A DNA stretch of 64,000 bases, from assembly GCF_017163935.1 (NCBI RefSeq), contig NZ_JABVZR010000002.1, forward strand, positions 1,550,001-1,614,000, in the 5' to 3' direction. The notes under the pieces were generated by a model, which ran no database searches, was not told the origin of the DNA, and saw only the letters and a program-made list of their open reading frames with translations. Of the stretch, positions 56,133 through 64,000 are shown piece after piece (positions within the stretch are counted from its first letter, which is position 1; each line of letters starts with the position of its first letter). Origin of the DNA: Novosphingobium terrae. Lineage in GTDB: Bacteria > Pseudomonadota > Alphaproteobacteria > Sphingomonadales > Sphingomonadaceae. Both the position numbers and the translations under genes were made by a program.

Positions 56133-57665
56133 ATGAAGCGATTCAAATCTATGTTTTTGGTGATGGCGCTGTCGCTCACCGGATCGAGTCTGGCGATGGC
56201 CCAGGGTGGGCCGGACTATGCAGCCATTCAGGTTGATGCGGGTGCGACTGTAGGCGAGCTAAAGGCGCTACGCGGCGTCAACGGTGCACCCGACATGACG
56301 TACGCCCCCTCAGCTGCGAGCAATGAACGACGACCTCTGGACCTTGCGTCACAGTATCGCGCCGCGGGCATCACGCTGGTCCGCACACATGATTCTGGTG
56401 GCGCAGCGGACATCGATCCGACCACAGGCACGTTGCCGGTGATCAAGGCACCTCTGCCGCCCGGCGGGCCTACCGATCCGATGCTCGTCATCTTCCCCGA
56501 CCTGAATGCCAACCCTGATGACCCCAAAAGCTACCATTTCGAAGCGACCGACAAGCTCATCGCGGGCATACGCTCGATCGGAGCCGACGTGATCTTCCGG
56601 CTCGGTCGTGGCGGCGGCACGACGGCGGTCCCGCCCGATCCGGCCCGCTATGGCGCGATCGTCCGCCACATCGTGCTGCACTACAACAAGGGCTGGGATA
56701 ACGGCTTCACGGGGGCCGTGCGCTATTGGGAATTTTGGAACGAGCCCGATCTCTTTCAAATCTGGTGGCGCGGTACGCCAGAGCAATTTTATGAGCTTTA
56801 CGGATCGGTCGCGCAATCGGTGAAGGCGGCGGATCCGGCAGCTCAGGTCGGTGGTCCGACCGTGGCCCTCTCTTACGGAAAAGGGCCGTTTCGTGACGGA
56901 TTTCTGACCTATGTGAGCGAGAAGCGGCTGCCGCTCGATTTCTTCAGCTGGCATTGGTATTCGATTGCCAACGATCCTTACGACTTTGCCCGGATTGGCA
57001 CGTCGTTGAAGGGCGTCCTTACAGCCCACGGTCTCGTCCATACAAAGCTCGTACTCGACGAGTGGAATGGCAATGTGATGTTTGGCATGAAGGATGACGC
57101 CAATCAGGCGGCCTTCATCACGGCAGCGCGCATCTACATGCAGGACGCACCGATCGATCTCGAGGCCTTCTACCGGTCCGACAGCTTCTGGGGCCGCGAT
57201 GGCAAGACACCGAGCAAGGCGGCGCAGGCGCTGAATGTTTTTGGCATGATCGCTGATGCGCGCACCCGGCTCCGGACCAGCGGTGGTGATACGCAGGGCC
57301 TCGCGGTGCAGGCAGGCCGTGCGCCCGACGGCACGATCAAGATCTTGATCGGGAACTATGAACTGCCGGCGGATCAGCGTGGGCCCCGACAGGGGCCGGA
57401 CGCGCTGAGCATGGGTGGGCTCACGATGGACCTGCCATCGCGGCAAGCACCGAACTACACGCGAAACAAGGGTTACGATCTCAAAGTTGCAGGGTTGAAG
57501 CCAGGCGCGCGTTACGTCGTCGAGCGATATCGCATTTCGACCACGAATGATCTTGGCCTGATTGATCGACAGACCTTGACCGGTGCGCAGCTTGCTATGA
57601 GCAACGCGCTGCCCGCGCCGGCGGTGGAACTGATCGTCGTGCGTCCCGAAGCGTTGCGACGCTAA
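56133..57665 (+). CDS. Secreted GH39-like glycoside hydrolase B
   Basis: A 510-residue paralogue of the enzyme at 49374, with a signal peptide (LVMALSLTGSSLAMAQ). E204 in EFWNEPD is the likely acid/base and E310 in VLDEWN the nucleophile; FSWHWYS lies between them. The substrate loops differ: B has a longer segment after THDSG (residues 88-115). Length and order of domains match A. It follows the ceramidase-like gene by 644 bases, so it may be transcribed on its own. A hairpin lies 149 bases after its stop codon. Confidence 0.8.
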   Translation: MKRFKSMFLVMALSLTGSSLAMAQGGPDYAAIQVDAGATVGELKALRGVNGAPDMTYAPSAASNERRPLDLASQYRAAGITLVRTHDSGGAADIDPTTGTLPVIKAPLPPGGPTDPMLVIFPDLNANPDDPKSYHFEATDKLIAGIRSIGADVIFRLGRGGGTTAVPPDPARYGAIVRHIVLHYNKGWDNGFTGAVRYWEFWNEPDLFQIWWRGTPEQFYELYGSVAQSVKAADPAAQVGGPTVALSYGKGPFRDGFLTYVSEKRLPLDFFSWHWYSIANDPYDFARIGTSLKGVLTAHGLVHTKLVLDEWNGNVMFGMKDDANQAAFITAARIYMQDAPIDLEAFYRSDSFWGRDGKTPSKAAQALNVFGMIADARTRLRTSGGDTQGLAVQAGRAPDGTIKILIGNYELPADQRGPRQGPDALSMGGLTMDLPSRQAPNYTRNKGYDLKVAGLKPGARYVVERYRISTTNDLGLIDRQTLTGAQLAMSNALPAPAVELIVVRPEALRR

Positions 57666-57813
57666 GCGCTGGGATGGATCGTTGCGGCTCACTTACCGCG
57701 ACGATCCCCTACGCCTTGGCACGTATGGGCGCCGCCTTTCGGCGCAGCTGTGTGGGACCCAAGGCCGCCACGCGCCAGCGATGCAGGCGAATGGCAGGCG
57801 GTATATGGGAGGC

Positions 57814-57845
57814 TTTAGGGCTGCTTTGCGAAAGGCAGCCCTAAA
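57814..57845 (+). terminator. Long hairpin downstream of glycosidase B
   Basis: TTTAGGGCTG (57814-57823) pairs with CAGCCCTAAA (57836-57845), and CTTT/AAAG extends the stem with one bulged base. TTTGCTTG follows. It can act as a terminator in either direction. Confidence 0.5.
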
Positions 57846-58449
57846 TTTGCTTGTCACCGAGGTCAGATTTTCCTGTCAAGGGAAAGGCAGATTGCCCGTC
57901 TAGGGAAAGTTGATGTGACCATTCGAGCATCCACATCCCTTGCAGAATGCTATGAAGCGAAGCATTATCTCAGTGCCGGGTCGTCGGTGCCATGTCCAAG
58001 CCGTTTGCGGTAAAAAGCATCGACCTAGTCCTCAGGCTCGCTCAAAGCCCGGCCCTCGTTTTTAGACAGAAAGTGCCAATCAAAGAAATTCCCCTAGTTG
58101 AGGTGCGGCAATTGAGAGACGCCGATGGGGTTTTTAAAGTCTGGGGCATTCGACTGCTTGCACAACTGTCACGAATATGTAGTCTTTGGCTCGCGACGCG
58201 AGGGCGCCGCCGAGGCCTGAGAACCTTGATCAAAACCCATTTCCGCTGCACTTGATATGTGCGGCCGGGTGGCCGTTGCTATGTCCAAGCGAGTCGCACT
58301 CGCCAAAGGCACCGGCGCGCGTTGATCGTGTTCTCAGCACCCGGTTTAGCAGCCTCTCTCGCTTCGCGAGTGAGGAAAGTGCGTGCCATGCAGGCGTCAA
58401 TATCGAAGCCCAGTCCCGTGGTTGATGTGCCGTTGTCAGGGCTTAATCC
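57846..58449. other. Region before the sigma factor gene, no gene seen
   Basis: Includes the palindrome CTCGCG-A-CGCGAG (58190-58202) and a hairpin CCTC-T-CTCGC/GCGAG-T-GAGG (58353-58375). It was searched for a short lasso-precursor frame; none with a leader/Thr-x-Gly pattern was found. It probably holds the promoter of the sigma/anti-sigma operon. Confidence 0.35.
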
Positions 58450-59046
58450 ATGAGCCCTCGAAATCAGCCATGTTCTGTATCCGACGATACGACCTCGGAA
58501 CCGGGGAGCGGCGCGGCTGTCCAAGAACCTTCGCGCTCGTTGAGCAGGAGGGCACTTGAGGCACTCTACCGGTCGCATGCGGGCCGATTGTTGAGAATGT
58601 TCAACCGGCGATCCCCGTCGCTTGAAGCGTCCGACCTAGTCCAGGAAACTTTCGTGCGGTATGCTGCCGCCACTCTGGAACGCGACACAGTTCCTGATTC
58701 CCCTGAAAATTACCTCACCAAGGTCGCCGTGAATGTCATGCGGGAGAAAGGCAGAAGCCTGTCGCATCGCGTAGCCCTTTCGTCTGTTCCGGTCGACGAA
58801 CTTGCTCTGGCGGGGCCAGATGAGTTGACGAAACTCGAAGCGAGGGATTTGATTGATCGGATTGATACGATCATGATGCAGCTCAAGCCCCTGACACGTG
58901 AAATTTTTATTGCCCGACGACGCCAGCAATTAAGCAGAGCCGAAATCGCAGCGCAGACAGGTCTCAGTATAAAGGCTGTCGACAAGCAGATCGCGCGTGC
59001 CGTTGAGCATATCCACCGGCATCTTGGAGAGCATCATGAAGCCTGA
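58450..59046 (+). CDS. ECF RNA polymerase sigma factor (FecI-like)
   Basis: A 198-residue sigma factor. Region 2 is seen as ALYRSHAGRLLRMF and EASDLVQETFVRY, and region 4 as TREIFIARRRQQLSRAEIAAQTGLSIKAVDKQIARA. The layout sigma, FecR, FecA-type receptor is the iron-starvation-style trans-envelope signalling unit. Together with the isopeptidase downstream it matches the set reported beside lasso-peptide clusters of sphingomonads and caulobacters. It overlaps the FecR gene by 11 bases. Confidence 0.87.
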   Translation: MSPRNQPCSVSDDTTSEPGSGAAVQEPSRSLSRRALEALYRSHAGRLLRMFNRRSPSLEASDLVQETFVRYAAATLERDTVPDSPENYLTKVAVNVMREKGRSLSHRVALSSVPVDELALAGPDELTKLEARDLIDRIDTIMMQLKPLTREIFIARRRQQLSRAEIAAQTGLSIKAVDKQIARAVEHIHRHLGEHHEA

Positions 59047-60079
59047 CCCTTCCGCTGATCACGATAATGACCGGGAAGCACGCGATTGGTGGGTCCGTGT
59101 GCAGACTGGTGATGTTTCCGGGCCCGGCGAAACAGCGAGCGGTCGTATGCAAATGCTAAGGGAATTTCAGGAATGGCGGAACGCCGATCCGGCAAATGCC
59201 GCTGCCTACGACAGAGTGCAGAGGTCAATGCAACTGTCCAATGCGTGGGTTCAAGATGAGCGTGCCGGTAAGGGGCGCCTAACGCGCGTCCCATTCTACC
59301 AGCGGCGCTCATTTCTCGTCAGCGCGATGGCAGCCTGTCTGATTGGGGCGGCGGGTCTCGGATTTTACTGGAGCGGCGAGCGCGGTGGATTACGAGGGGG
59401 TGTCTCTCAATCCGTTTTGGCTGATGCTCTCTACGTCACCAGAGTGGGTGAGCGGCGGGAATTCAAGCTGCCTGATGGTTCGAGGATCTATCTCGATGCC
59501 GATAGTCAGGTCCGCGTGAGTTATACGGCTGGCGTACGGAATGTGCATCTTGACCACGGGCGGGCGCGATTCACGGTGGCCCACGAGGCTTCGCGGCCAT
59601 TTGCTGTCGTAGCGGGGGATGGGCGCGTGATCGCCCATGGCACGATTTTCATCGTCGCCGTGTCCTCGCATGGCGTCCATGTGAGCCTGGAGCACGGTTC
59701 GATTGAAGTGACCGGGCAACCGCAGCTTGGTGTAAAGCAGGCGTTGGCATCCCGCTATTTGAAGCCGGGTGAGCAGCTTAATTTCAGGACGGCTTACGCT
59801 CTTCCTGCACCCAAAGCCGTTGATCCGGGCGAGCTGAGCTGGGTTTCCGGGCGCCTGTCCTTTCTCGATGCACACCTCGGCGATGCAGTCGAAGAGATCA
59901 ATCGGTACAACACGGTCAAGATCTTGATTGATGATCCGAAACTCACCGAATTGCGGGTTTCCGGGGGCTATGACGCCCAGGCGCCGGAGGCCTTCGCAAG
60001 GGCCGTTGCCAAGGCGCTGGGGTTGAAGTTCGTCGTCCGGCCCGACGGAAACATTCTGCTGCAATCTGGGCCTGTTTGA
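59036..60079 (+). CDS. FecR-family anti-sigma regulator
   Basis: A 347-residue protein. The N-terminal cytoplasmic DUF4880-like part (EARDWWVRVQTGD) binds the sigma factor; one membrane helix (SFLVSAMAACLIGAAGLGFYW) lies at about residues 95-120. The periplasmic FecR domain has REFKLPDGSRIYLDADSQV, with a C-terminal STN-like DUF4974 part (LSWVSGRLSFLDAHLGDAVEEINRY region). It would carry the receptor's signal to the sigma factor. The ATG at 59036 has GGAGAG upstream; a longer frame starts inside the sigma gene without support. Confidence 0.87.
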   Translation: MKPDPSADHDNDREARDWWVRVQTGDVSGPGETASGRMQMLREFQEWRNADPANAAAYDRVQRSMQLSNAWVQDERAGKGRLTRVPFYQRRSFLVSAMAACLIGAAGLGFYWSGERGGLRGGVSQSVLADALYVTRVGERREFKLPDGSRIYLDADSQVRVSYTAGVRNVHLDHGRARFTVAHEASRPFAVVAGDGRVIAHGTIFIVAVSSHGVHVSLEHGSIEVTGQPQLGVKQALASRYLKPGEQLNFRTAYALPAPKAVDPGELSWVSGRLSFLDAHLGDAVEEINRYNTVKILIDDPKLTELRVSGGYDAQAPEAFARAVAKALGLKFVVRPDGNILLQSGPV

Positions 60080-60142
60080 GCGGGGCATGAATTTTTTCTG
60101 CGGGGCGGGGTAATTCGTCGGGTCGTTTCATCTTCGGCTTCA

Positions 60143-60165
60143 AGACGCGAACTGAGATCGCGTCT
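60143..60165 (+). promoter_or_regulatory. Hairpin in the receptor mRNA leader
   Basis: AGACGCGA (60143-60150) pairs with TCGCGTCT (60158-60165) and ends one base before the ribosome site GGGAGG (60166-60171). It could tune receptor translation relative to FecR or stop read-through. Confidence 0.35.
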
Positions 60166-60176
60166 GGGAGGCCCCG

Positions 60177-62732
60177 ATGCGAGCAAGAGATGTACGATGG
60201 TTGACGAGCGGCGTGATGGCAGTCGCCGCGATGGGGGCATGCGGCCCCGCGAATGCGCAGGAAGCGCAGCGCTATGATATAAATCTGCCTGCCGAAACCC
60301 TGGGCGCTGCCATGCGCGACCTGGCGGTACTCAGCCATACCAACATTGTTTCCGCCGCGCAAAACACCGATGGCAAGACGATTCCCGGACTTGCAGGTCG
60401 CTTCACCGTTGGCGAGGCACTTGATCGTCTCCTTGCACCCAATGGTTTGAAGGCGGACGCAAGCGACGGTGGCTATATCGTAAGCAGGTCGGCAGATGGC
60501 GCGCAGGGCGCCCCGGACATCGTGGTGACCGGATCGCGTATCGCCGGTGTCCCGGTCCCGGCGACGGTGATCTCGATCAGCCGGGCCGTCATGGAGGAGC
60601 GTGGCTACACCGATCTGGGTGCTGTTGTGCGTGATATCCCGCAAAGCTTTGCCGGGGGACAGAACCCCGGGCTCGGGACGAATGTCCCGGCGATCAAGGG
60701 CGTCGATGTCGGCGGTGGCTCCTCGATTGATCTGCGCGGGCTGGGCAGCGATGCCACGCTGACCCTGCTCGACGGGCATCGTGTCGCTTATACCGGGTCG
60801 CGCCAGAGCGTCGATGTTTCTGCAATCCCTATCGGTATCGTCGATCACATCGATATCGTGCCCGATGGTGCATCGGCCCTTTATGGCTCCGATGCGGTTG
60901 CCGGCGTCGCAAATGTCGTTCTGCGCCAGGACATGAAGGGGCTGGAAACCACGGCTCGCGTGGGCAGCAGCACCGATGGTGGCTATGTCCAGCAGCAGTA
61001 TGGCGCGGCCGCTGGCGATCGCTGGAAAGATGGCGGCTTCATCGTTGCCTATGACTATGGCTCATCCAGCACTGTATGGGGGCGTCAACGCTCCTATGCC
61101 CGCGACCTTGTCCCGAACCTCTCGCTCATGCCGGAACTCTGGCATCACAGCATCGCCTTCAACGGCCATCAGGCGTTGACGGACAATCTGACCCTGACCA
61201 CCAATGCCTACTATAACATTCGCCGCGAGGAGACGACCTATCCGGCGCAGGTCGGGACGGTGCTCGGCACGAGCAACCTCAAAACCCGCGATCAGGTTTT
61301 CGGCGTGGCGCCGACATTGAAGCTCAAGCTGGGGCAGGACTGGCATGTGAATCTTGCCGGAACCATCGGCAAGGAGCGCGTTGATCTCATCAGCTATCAA
61401 TGTGGCAATGGTGCATGTGCATCCGCGAATGGCGGTAGCGATTACCGGAATCTGGCCCGGTCGATCGAGTTGAATGGTGACGGCAAGCTGATCGATTTGC
61501 CCGGCGGGCCTCTGAAACTGGCGATCGGCGCTGGCTACCGCAATGTCAGCTTTACGCGCTGGGGGGGCACCGCGAGTACGACGAACACGCAGCATTCGCA
61601 GGACAGCACATACGCTTTTGGTGAGTTGGCGATTCCGGTGGTGGGCCCTTCGCAGGATGTGCCCTTCATCAAAAGCCTCAATGTCAGTGCTGCCGTGCGC
61701 TACGAACGCTATCCCGGCATCGGCAATGTGGCGACCCCAAAGCTGGGGTTGATCTATGCCCCGGATGATGATCTCGACATCAAGGCAAGTTGGGGGAAAT
61801 CGTTTCGCGCGCCGACGCTGTACGAACAGTATCAGCCGCGTTCCGCTTATCTCTACAACGCGACGACCTTCGGCGCTGTCGGTGCTCCGGCCAATGCGAC
61901 TGCCCTTTATATGACGGGGGGAAGCCCCGCGCTTAAGCCAGAGCGGGCGAACACCTGGTCGGCAGGAATGACCCTCCATCCACGGGCGGTTCCTGGCGCC
62001 AGGCTGGAGGTGAGCTACTTCAACATCCACTATCGCGACCGTATCGTGACGCCCATCACGATCGCGTCGCAGGCGCTGAGCAATCCGATCTATCAGTCGC
62101 AAATCACCCCTGCGCCTGATGCTGCCGCCCAAGCGGCCGCGATTGCCAGCGCCACCTTTTATCAGAACTTTTCAAGCTACCCGTATGTTACCTCGGGTGT
62201 GGTGGCGATCATCGACAATGCCACGGTCAACGCGGGGCACCAATGGGTGCAGGGTGTCGATATCCTTGCAGAATATGGCTTTGACGCCGGGCCGCGTGAC
62301 CACGTCAATCTGTCGTTGGACACCGTTTACATTCAAAGCAAGCAGCAGGTCAGCACAAGCCAGCCGATCTTGCCGCTGGCCGGGACCATCTTCAATCCGC
62401 CCAACTGGCGGGGCCAAGCCAATCTAACCTGGAAGCATGGGGACGCGACCGTCAATGTCTCCGGCCATTACACCGGCAGCATCATCGACAATCGTGCAAT
62501 CACGCCCGTCCGCCTGTCTAGCCGGGCGACACTGGACCTGACCGCACGCTATGCCCTCCACCGCCTTTTCAGCAAGCTCGAAACCGCTGCGCTCACCTTC
62601 TCCGTTCAGAACATCTTCAACACGAAACCGCCCGTCATCTCGATCTCGTCGATCGCCCAGCCACCCTATGATTCGACGAATTACTCACCGATCGGGCGGA
62701 TGGTCAGCGTGGGAGTGACTACGAAATGGTGA
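60177..62732 (+). CDS. FecA-type TonB-dependent receptor with N-terminal STN domain
   Basis: An 851-residue receptor. The signal peptide ends ANAQE; an STN signalling domain (YDINLPAETLGAAMRDL and FTVGEALDRLLAPNG) spans about residues 30-100. The plug starts IVVTGSRIAGVPVPAT, and LYGSDAVAGVANV marks the plug core. The barrel ends SVGVTTKW. The STN domain is what contacts FecR, so ligand binding should switch on the sigma factor. From the neighbouring isopeptidase, the ligand is inferred to be a lasso peptide. GGGAGG lies before the ATG. The stop overlaps the next gene's possible GTG start. Confidence 0.9.
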   Translation: MRARDVRWLTSGVMAVAAMGACGPANAQEAQRYDINLPAETLGAAMRDLAVLSHTNIVSAAQNTDGKTIPGLAGRFTVGEALDRLLAPNGLKADASDGGYIVSRSADGAQGAPDIVVTGSRIAGVPVPATVISISRAVMEERGYTDLGAVVRDIPQSFAGGQNPGLGTNVPAIKGVDVGGGSSIDLRGLGSDATLTLLDGHRVAYTGSRQSVDVSAIPIGIVDHIDIVPDGASALYGSDAVAGVANVVLRQDMKGLETTARVGSSTDGGYVQQQYGAAAGDRWKDGGFIVAYDYGSSSTVWGRQRSYARDLVPNLSLMPELWHHSIAFNGHQALTDNLTLTTNAYYNIRREETTYPAQVGTVLGTSNLKTRDQVFGVAPTLKLKLGQDWHVNLAGTIGKERVDLISYQCGNGACASANGGSDYRNLARSIELNGDGKLIDLPGGPLKLAIGAGYRNVSFTRWGGTASTTNTQHSQDSTYAFGELAIPVVGPSQDVPFIKSLNVSAAVRYERYPGIGNVATPKLGLIYAPDDDLDIKASWGKSFRAPTLYEQYQPRSAYLYNATTFGAVGAPANATALYMTGGSPALKPERANTWSAGMTLHPRAVPGARLEVSYFNIHYRDRIVTPITIASQALSNPIYQSQITPAPDAAAQAAAIASATFYQNFSSYPYVTSGVVAIIDNATVNAGHQWVQGVDILAEYGFDAGPRDHVNLSLDTVYIQSKQQVSTSQPILPLAGTIFNPPNWRGQANLTWKHGDATVNVSGHYTGSIIDNRAITPVRLSSRATLDLTARYALHRLFSKLETAALTFSVQNIFNTKPPVISISSIAQPPYDSTNYSPIGRMVSVGVTTKW

Positions 62733-64000
62733 GGTGTGGGCGATCAACATGGCGGATGTCGCTGTCCATCTCCATAGCTTTTGCGGCCTTGATGCTCAGC
62801 AGTCAGGCCCGGGCACAATGCAGTGATCTGCTGCCATCGCCGGCTTCGGAGGGCGGATCGGTCAGGCCGCCCAGCCCAAAGGATCTGGCGGAGCTGCGCT
62901 ATATGGGCAATTCGCCGGAGATCCCGGGGCAAAGCCCCTTGGCGCTGTCGCCCGATGGCAAACAATTGGCCTTGATTCTGGCACGCGGTGAAACCGCTGA
63001 CGGCTCCGTTTGTCGGGGGGTTGTCGTGGTTCGGCTGGCCGACGGCGCGGCGCGACTGATCGACACCGGCGGTGAGGATATGCTGATGAGAGGGAGCATG
63101 CGCGGCTATCTCAATTCAGCGGGCGAGCCTGCGGTTGTCCGCCCGGTCTGGTCGCCCGATGGGGAATGGATCGCATACCTTCGCCGCGATCACGGGATCG
63201 CCCAGGTCTGGAGAGCCAGGGCGGATGGCAGCTACGCCGCACCCGTGACGCATCTGGCGGCCGACGTGCAGGACTTGGCATGGAGCAGGGACGGCAGGCG
63301 ACTGGTTGCGGCGTGGCACCCGAAAGAGGCCGAAGTCGATCAGGCGATAAGCAGCGAGGCTGACAAGGGCTGGCTTTTTGACGCGAGGGTCGTTTCCAAT
63401 TTTTCTGCGCGCCCCTTGGTGTGGGCCGGATATCCGCGCGCGGTGATCTCGGTTGATCCTTCTGATGGAAAGTCGGAAGAGGCCGGGGCCGATGACATCG
63501 CGGCATTGAAGATGCAGACGGAGTCTGATGACAGCTCCAGGCCTGAGGCTCTGGCACCGGACGGCGCGCATGCCTGGGCCCAAAGCAGCGGAACATCTGT
63601 GTTTGCGCCCACGGGGCTGCAGATCCGGGACAAAAAGGGGAGCGCCATTCCTTGTCGTTGGGACAGCTGCCGGGGGCCGTTTTGGGGGATGTGGTTTCGG
63701 GACGGCTCCAAAACGCTTATCTTCTTGCGCAAGGAAGGGTGGAACAGGGGCAGCTACGCGCTTTATCGCTGGGCGCCAGCCGCTGGAGAGCCCCGTCGCA
63801 TCCTGCTGACCAATGGCGTGATAAGCGGCTGCCTGATGGCTGCAGACGGGCTGCTCTGCAATGTCGAAGAGGCCCGTGTCCCTCGGCACGTCGTCAGGAT
63901 CGATCTGCAAACGGGGCGGCAGACCCCGATATTCAATCCAAATCCAGCGTGGGCTCACCTCGCGCTGGGTACGGTGCAAAGGCTGACATGGAAAAACGCC
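62729..64000 (+). CDS. Atxe2-like lasso-peptide isopeptidase, N-terminal part (cut by window edge)
   Basis: The frame is open to the window edge (424 codons from GTG 62729, or 415 from ATG 62756). A signal peptide (SISIAFAALMLSSQARA) is followed by CSDLLP, DLAELR, SPLALSPDGKQLA, VRPVWSPDGEWIAYLRRDHG and QVWRARADGS. This is the seven-blade propeller pattern of the prolyl-oligopeptidase-like isopeptidases that linearise lasso peptides (Atxe2 family). The peptidase domain with the Ser-Asp-His triad would lie beyond the edge. The family is recognised from memory of its consensus; a general S9 peptidase is the fallback. Confidence 0.7.
   Translation, partial: MRCGRSTWRMSLSISIAFAALMLSSQARAQCSDLLPSPASEGGSVRPPSPKDLAELRYMGNSPEIPGQSPLALSPDGKQLALILARGETADGSVCRGVVVVRLADGAARLIDTGGEDMLMRGSMRGYLNSAGEPAVVRPVWSPDGEWIAYLRRDHGIAQVWRARADGSYAAPVTHLAADVQDLAWSRDGRRLVAAWHPKEAEVDQAISSEADKGWLFDARVVSNFSARPLVWAGYPRAVISVDPSDGKSEEAGADDIAALKMQTESDDSSRPEALAPDGAHAWAQSSGTSVFAPTGLQIRDKKGSAIPCRWDSCRGPFWGMWFRDGSKTLIFLRKEGWNRGSYALYRWAPAAGEPRRILLTNGVISGCLMAADGLLCNVEEARVPRHVVRIDLQTGRQTPIFNPNPAWAHLALGTVQRLTWKNA

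Noticed and set aside
56349-57692. A 447-codon reverse-strand frame over glycosidase B.
   Set aside because: Antisense to a gene with intact motifs; unusual residue make-up rich in Arg, Pro and His.
57666-58449. Possible lasso precursor gene between glycosidase B and the sigma factor.
   Set aside because: I read the short frames and found none with a leader, Thr-x-Gly junction and acidic ring residue.
61062-62132. A 356-codon reverse-strand frame over the FecA-type receptor.
   Set aside because: Shadow of the receptor gene, no family motif.
58450-62732. Ordinary ferric-citrate-type iron uptake system.
   Set aside because: The sigma, FecR and STN-receptor parts fit this, but the directly linked isopeptidase-like gene makes a peptide ligand more likely; iron remains a fallback.

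Overview
The window looks like a chromosomal (or large-plasmid) segment of a sphingomonad-type alphaproteobacterium (Novosphingobium/Sphingobium/Sphingomonas-like). The reasons are six large TonB-dependent receptors (TBDRs) in 64 kb, many secreted enzymes, FadR-type GntR regulators, a FecI/FecR/receptor set next to an Atxe2-like lasso-peptide isopeptidase, and typical alphaproteobacterial codon use. The genus is an inference. No tRNA, rRNA or CRISPR array was seen.

Region 1 (1-19.3 kb) is a catabolic island. It holds an EthD-like protein (partial), a serine hydrolase, a TBDR, a metallo-beta-lactamase-fold hydrolase, a Rieske oxygenase, a crotonase resembling 6-oxocamphor hydrolase, a thiolase and a two-subunit CoA transferase. 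A reverse operon follows (ABM monooxygenase, FAH-family hydrolase, FMN 2-hydroxyacid oxidase, SDR), then two tandem MFS transporters, a GST, a FadR-type GntR regulator and a TetR regulator. A palindrome, GTCA-N5-TGAC, lies in the promoter regions of several of these transcription units and also upstream of both GntR genes. I infer that it is the GntR operator. The likely logic is uptake, hydrolysis, oxidation, C-C cleavage and thiolysis of an unidentified oxygenated or cyclic compound.

Region 2 (19.7-41.9 kb) contains two PhoP/PhoQ-like two-component systems among two secreted or membrane enzyme sets, three TBDRs and three PepSY-TM membrane proteins. Five PhoP-box-like direct repeats (TTTA-NNTTC-GGTTT type) stand before the receptor, PepSY and ceramidase-like genes. 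This looks like a coherent, apparently undescribed PhoPQ-type/TBDR/PepSY regulon. It also carries a broken esterase, a DUF1080 hydrolase, a DoxX protein and a ceramidase-like protein that has lost putative zinc ligands.

Region 3 (42.1-46 kb) is a mobile-element island: an IS5-family element with a -1 frameshift signal, an IS110-family (IS1111-type) element abutting its right end, and a second, reverse-strand IS110-family transposase.

Region 4 (46-57.7 kb) holds a TBDR of the same type as those of region 2, two GH39-like secreted glycosidases, a second GntR paralogue, an NmrA-like protein and a ceramidase-family amidase. Variants of the region-1 operator lie before the TBDR and GntR genes, which suggests that this locus and region 1 share regulation.

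Region 5 (58.4-64 kb) is an ECF sigma factor, FecR, FecA-type receptor with STN domain and the N-terminal half of an Atxe2-like lasso-peptide isopeptidase, cut by the window edge. This is the known sensing, import and linearisation arm of proteobacterial lasso-peptide clusters. The precursor and maturation genes, if present, should lie beyond the right edge.
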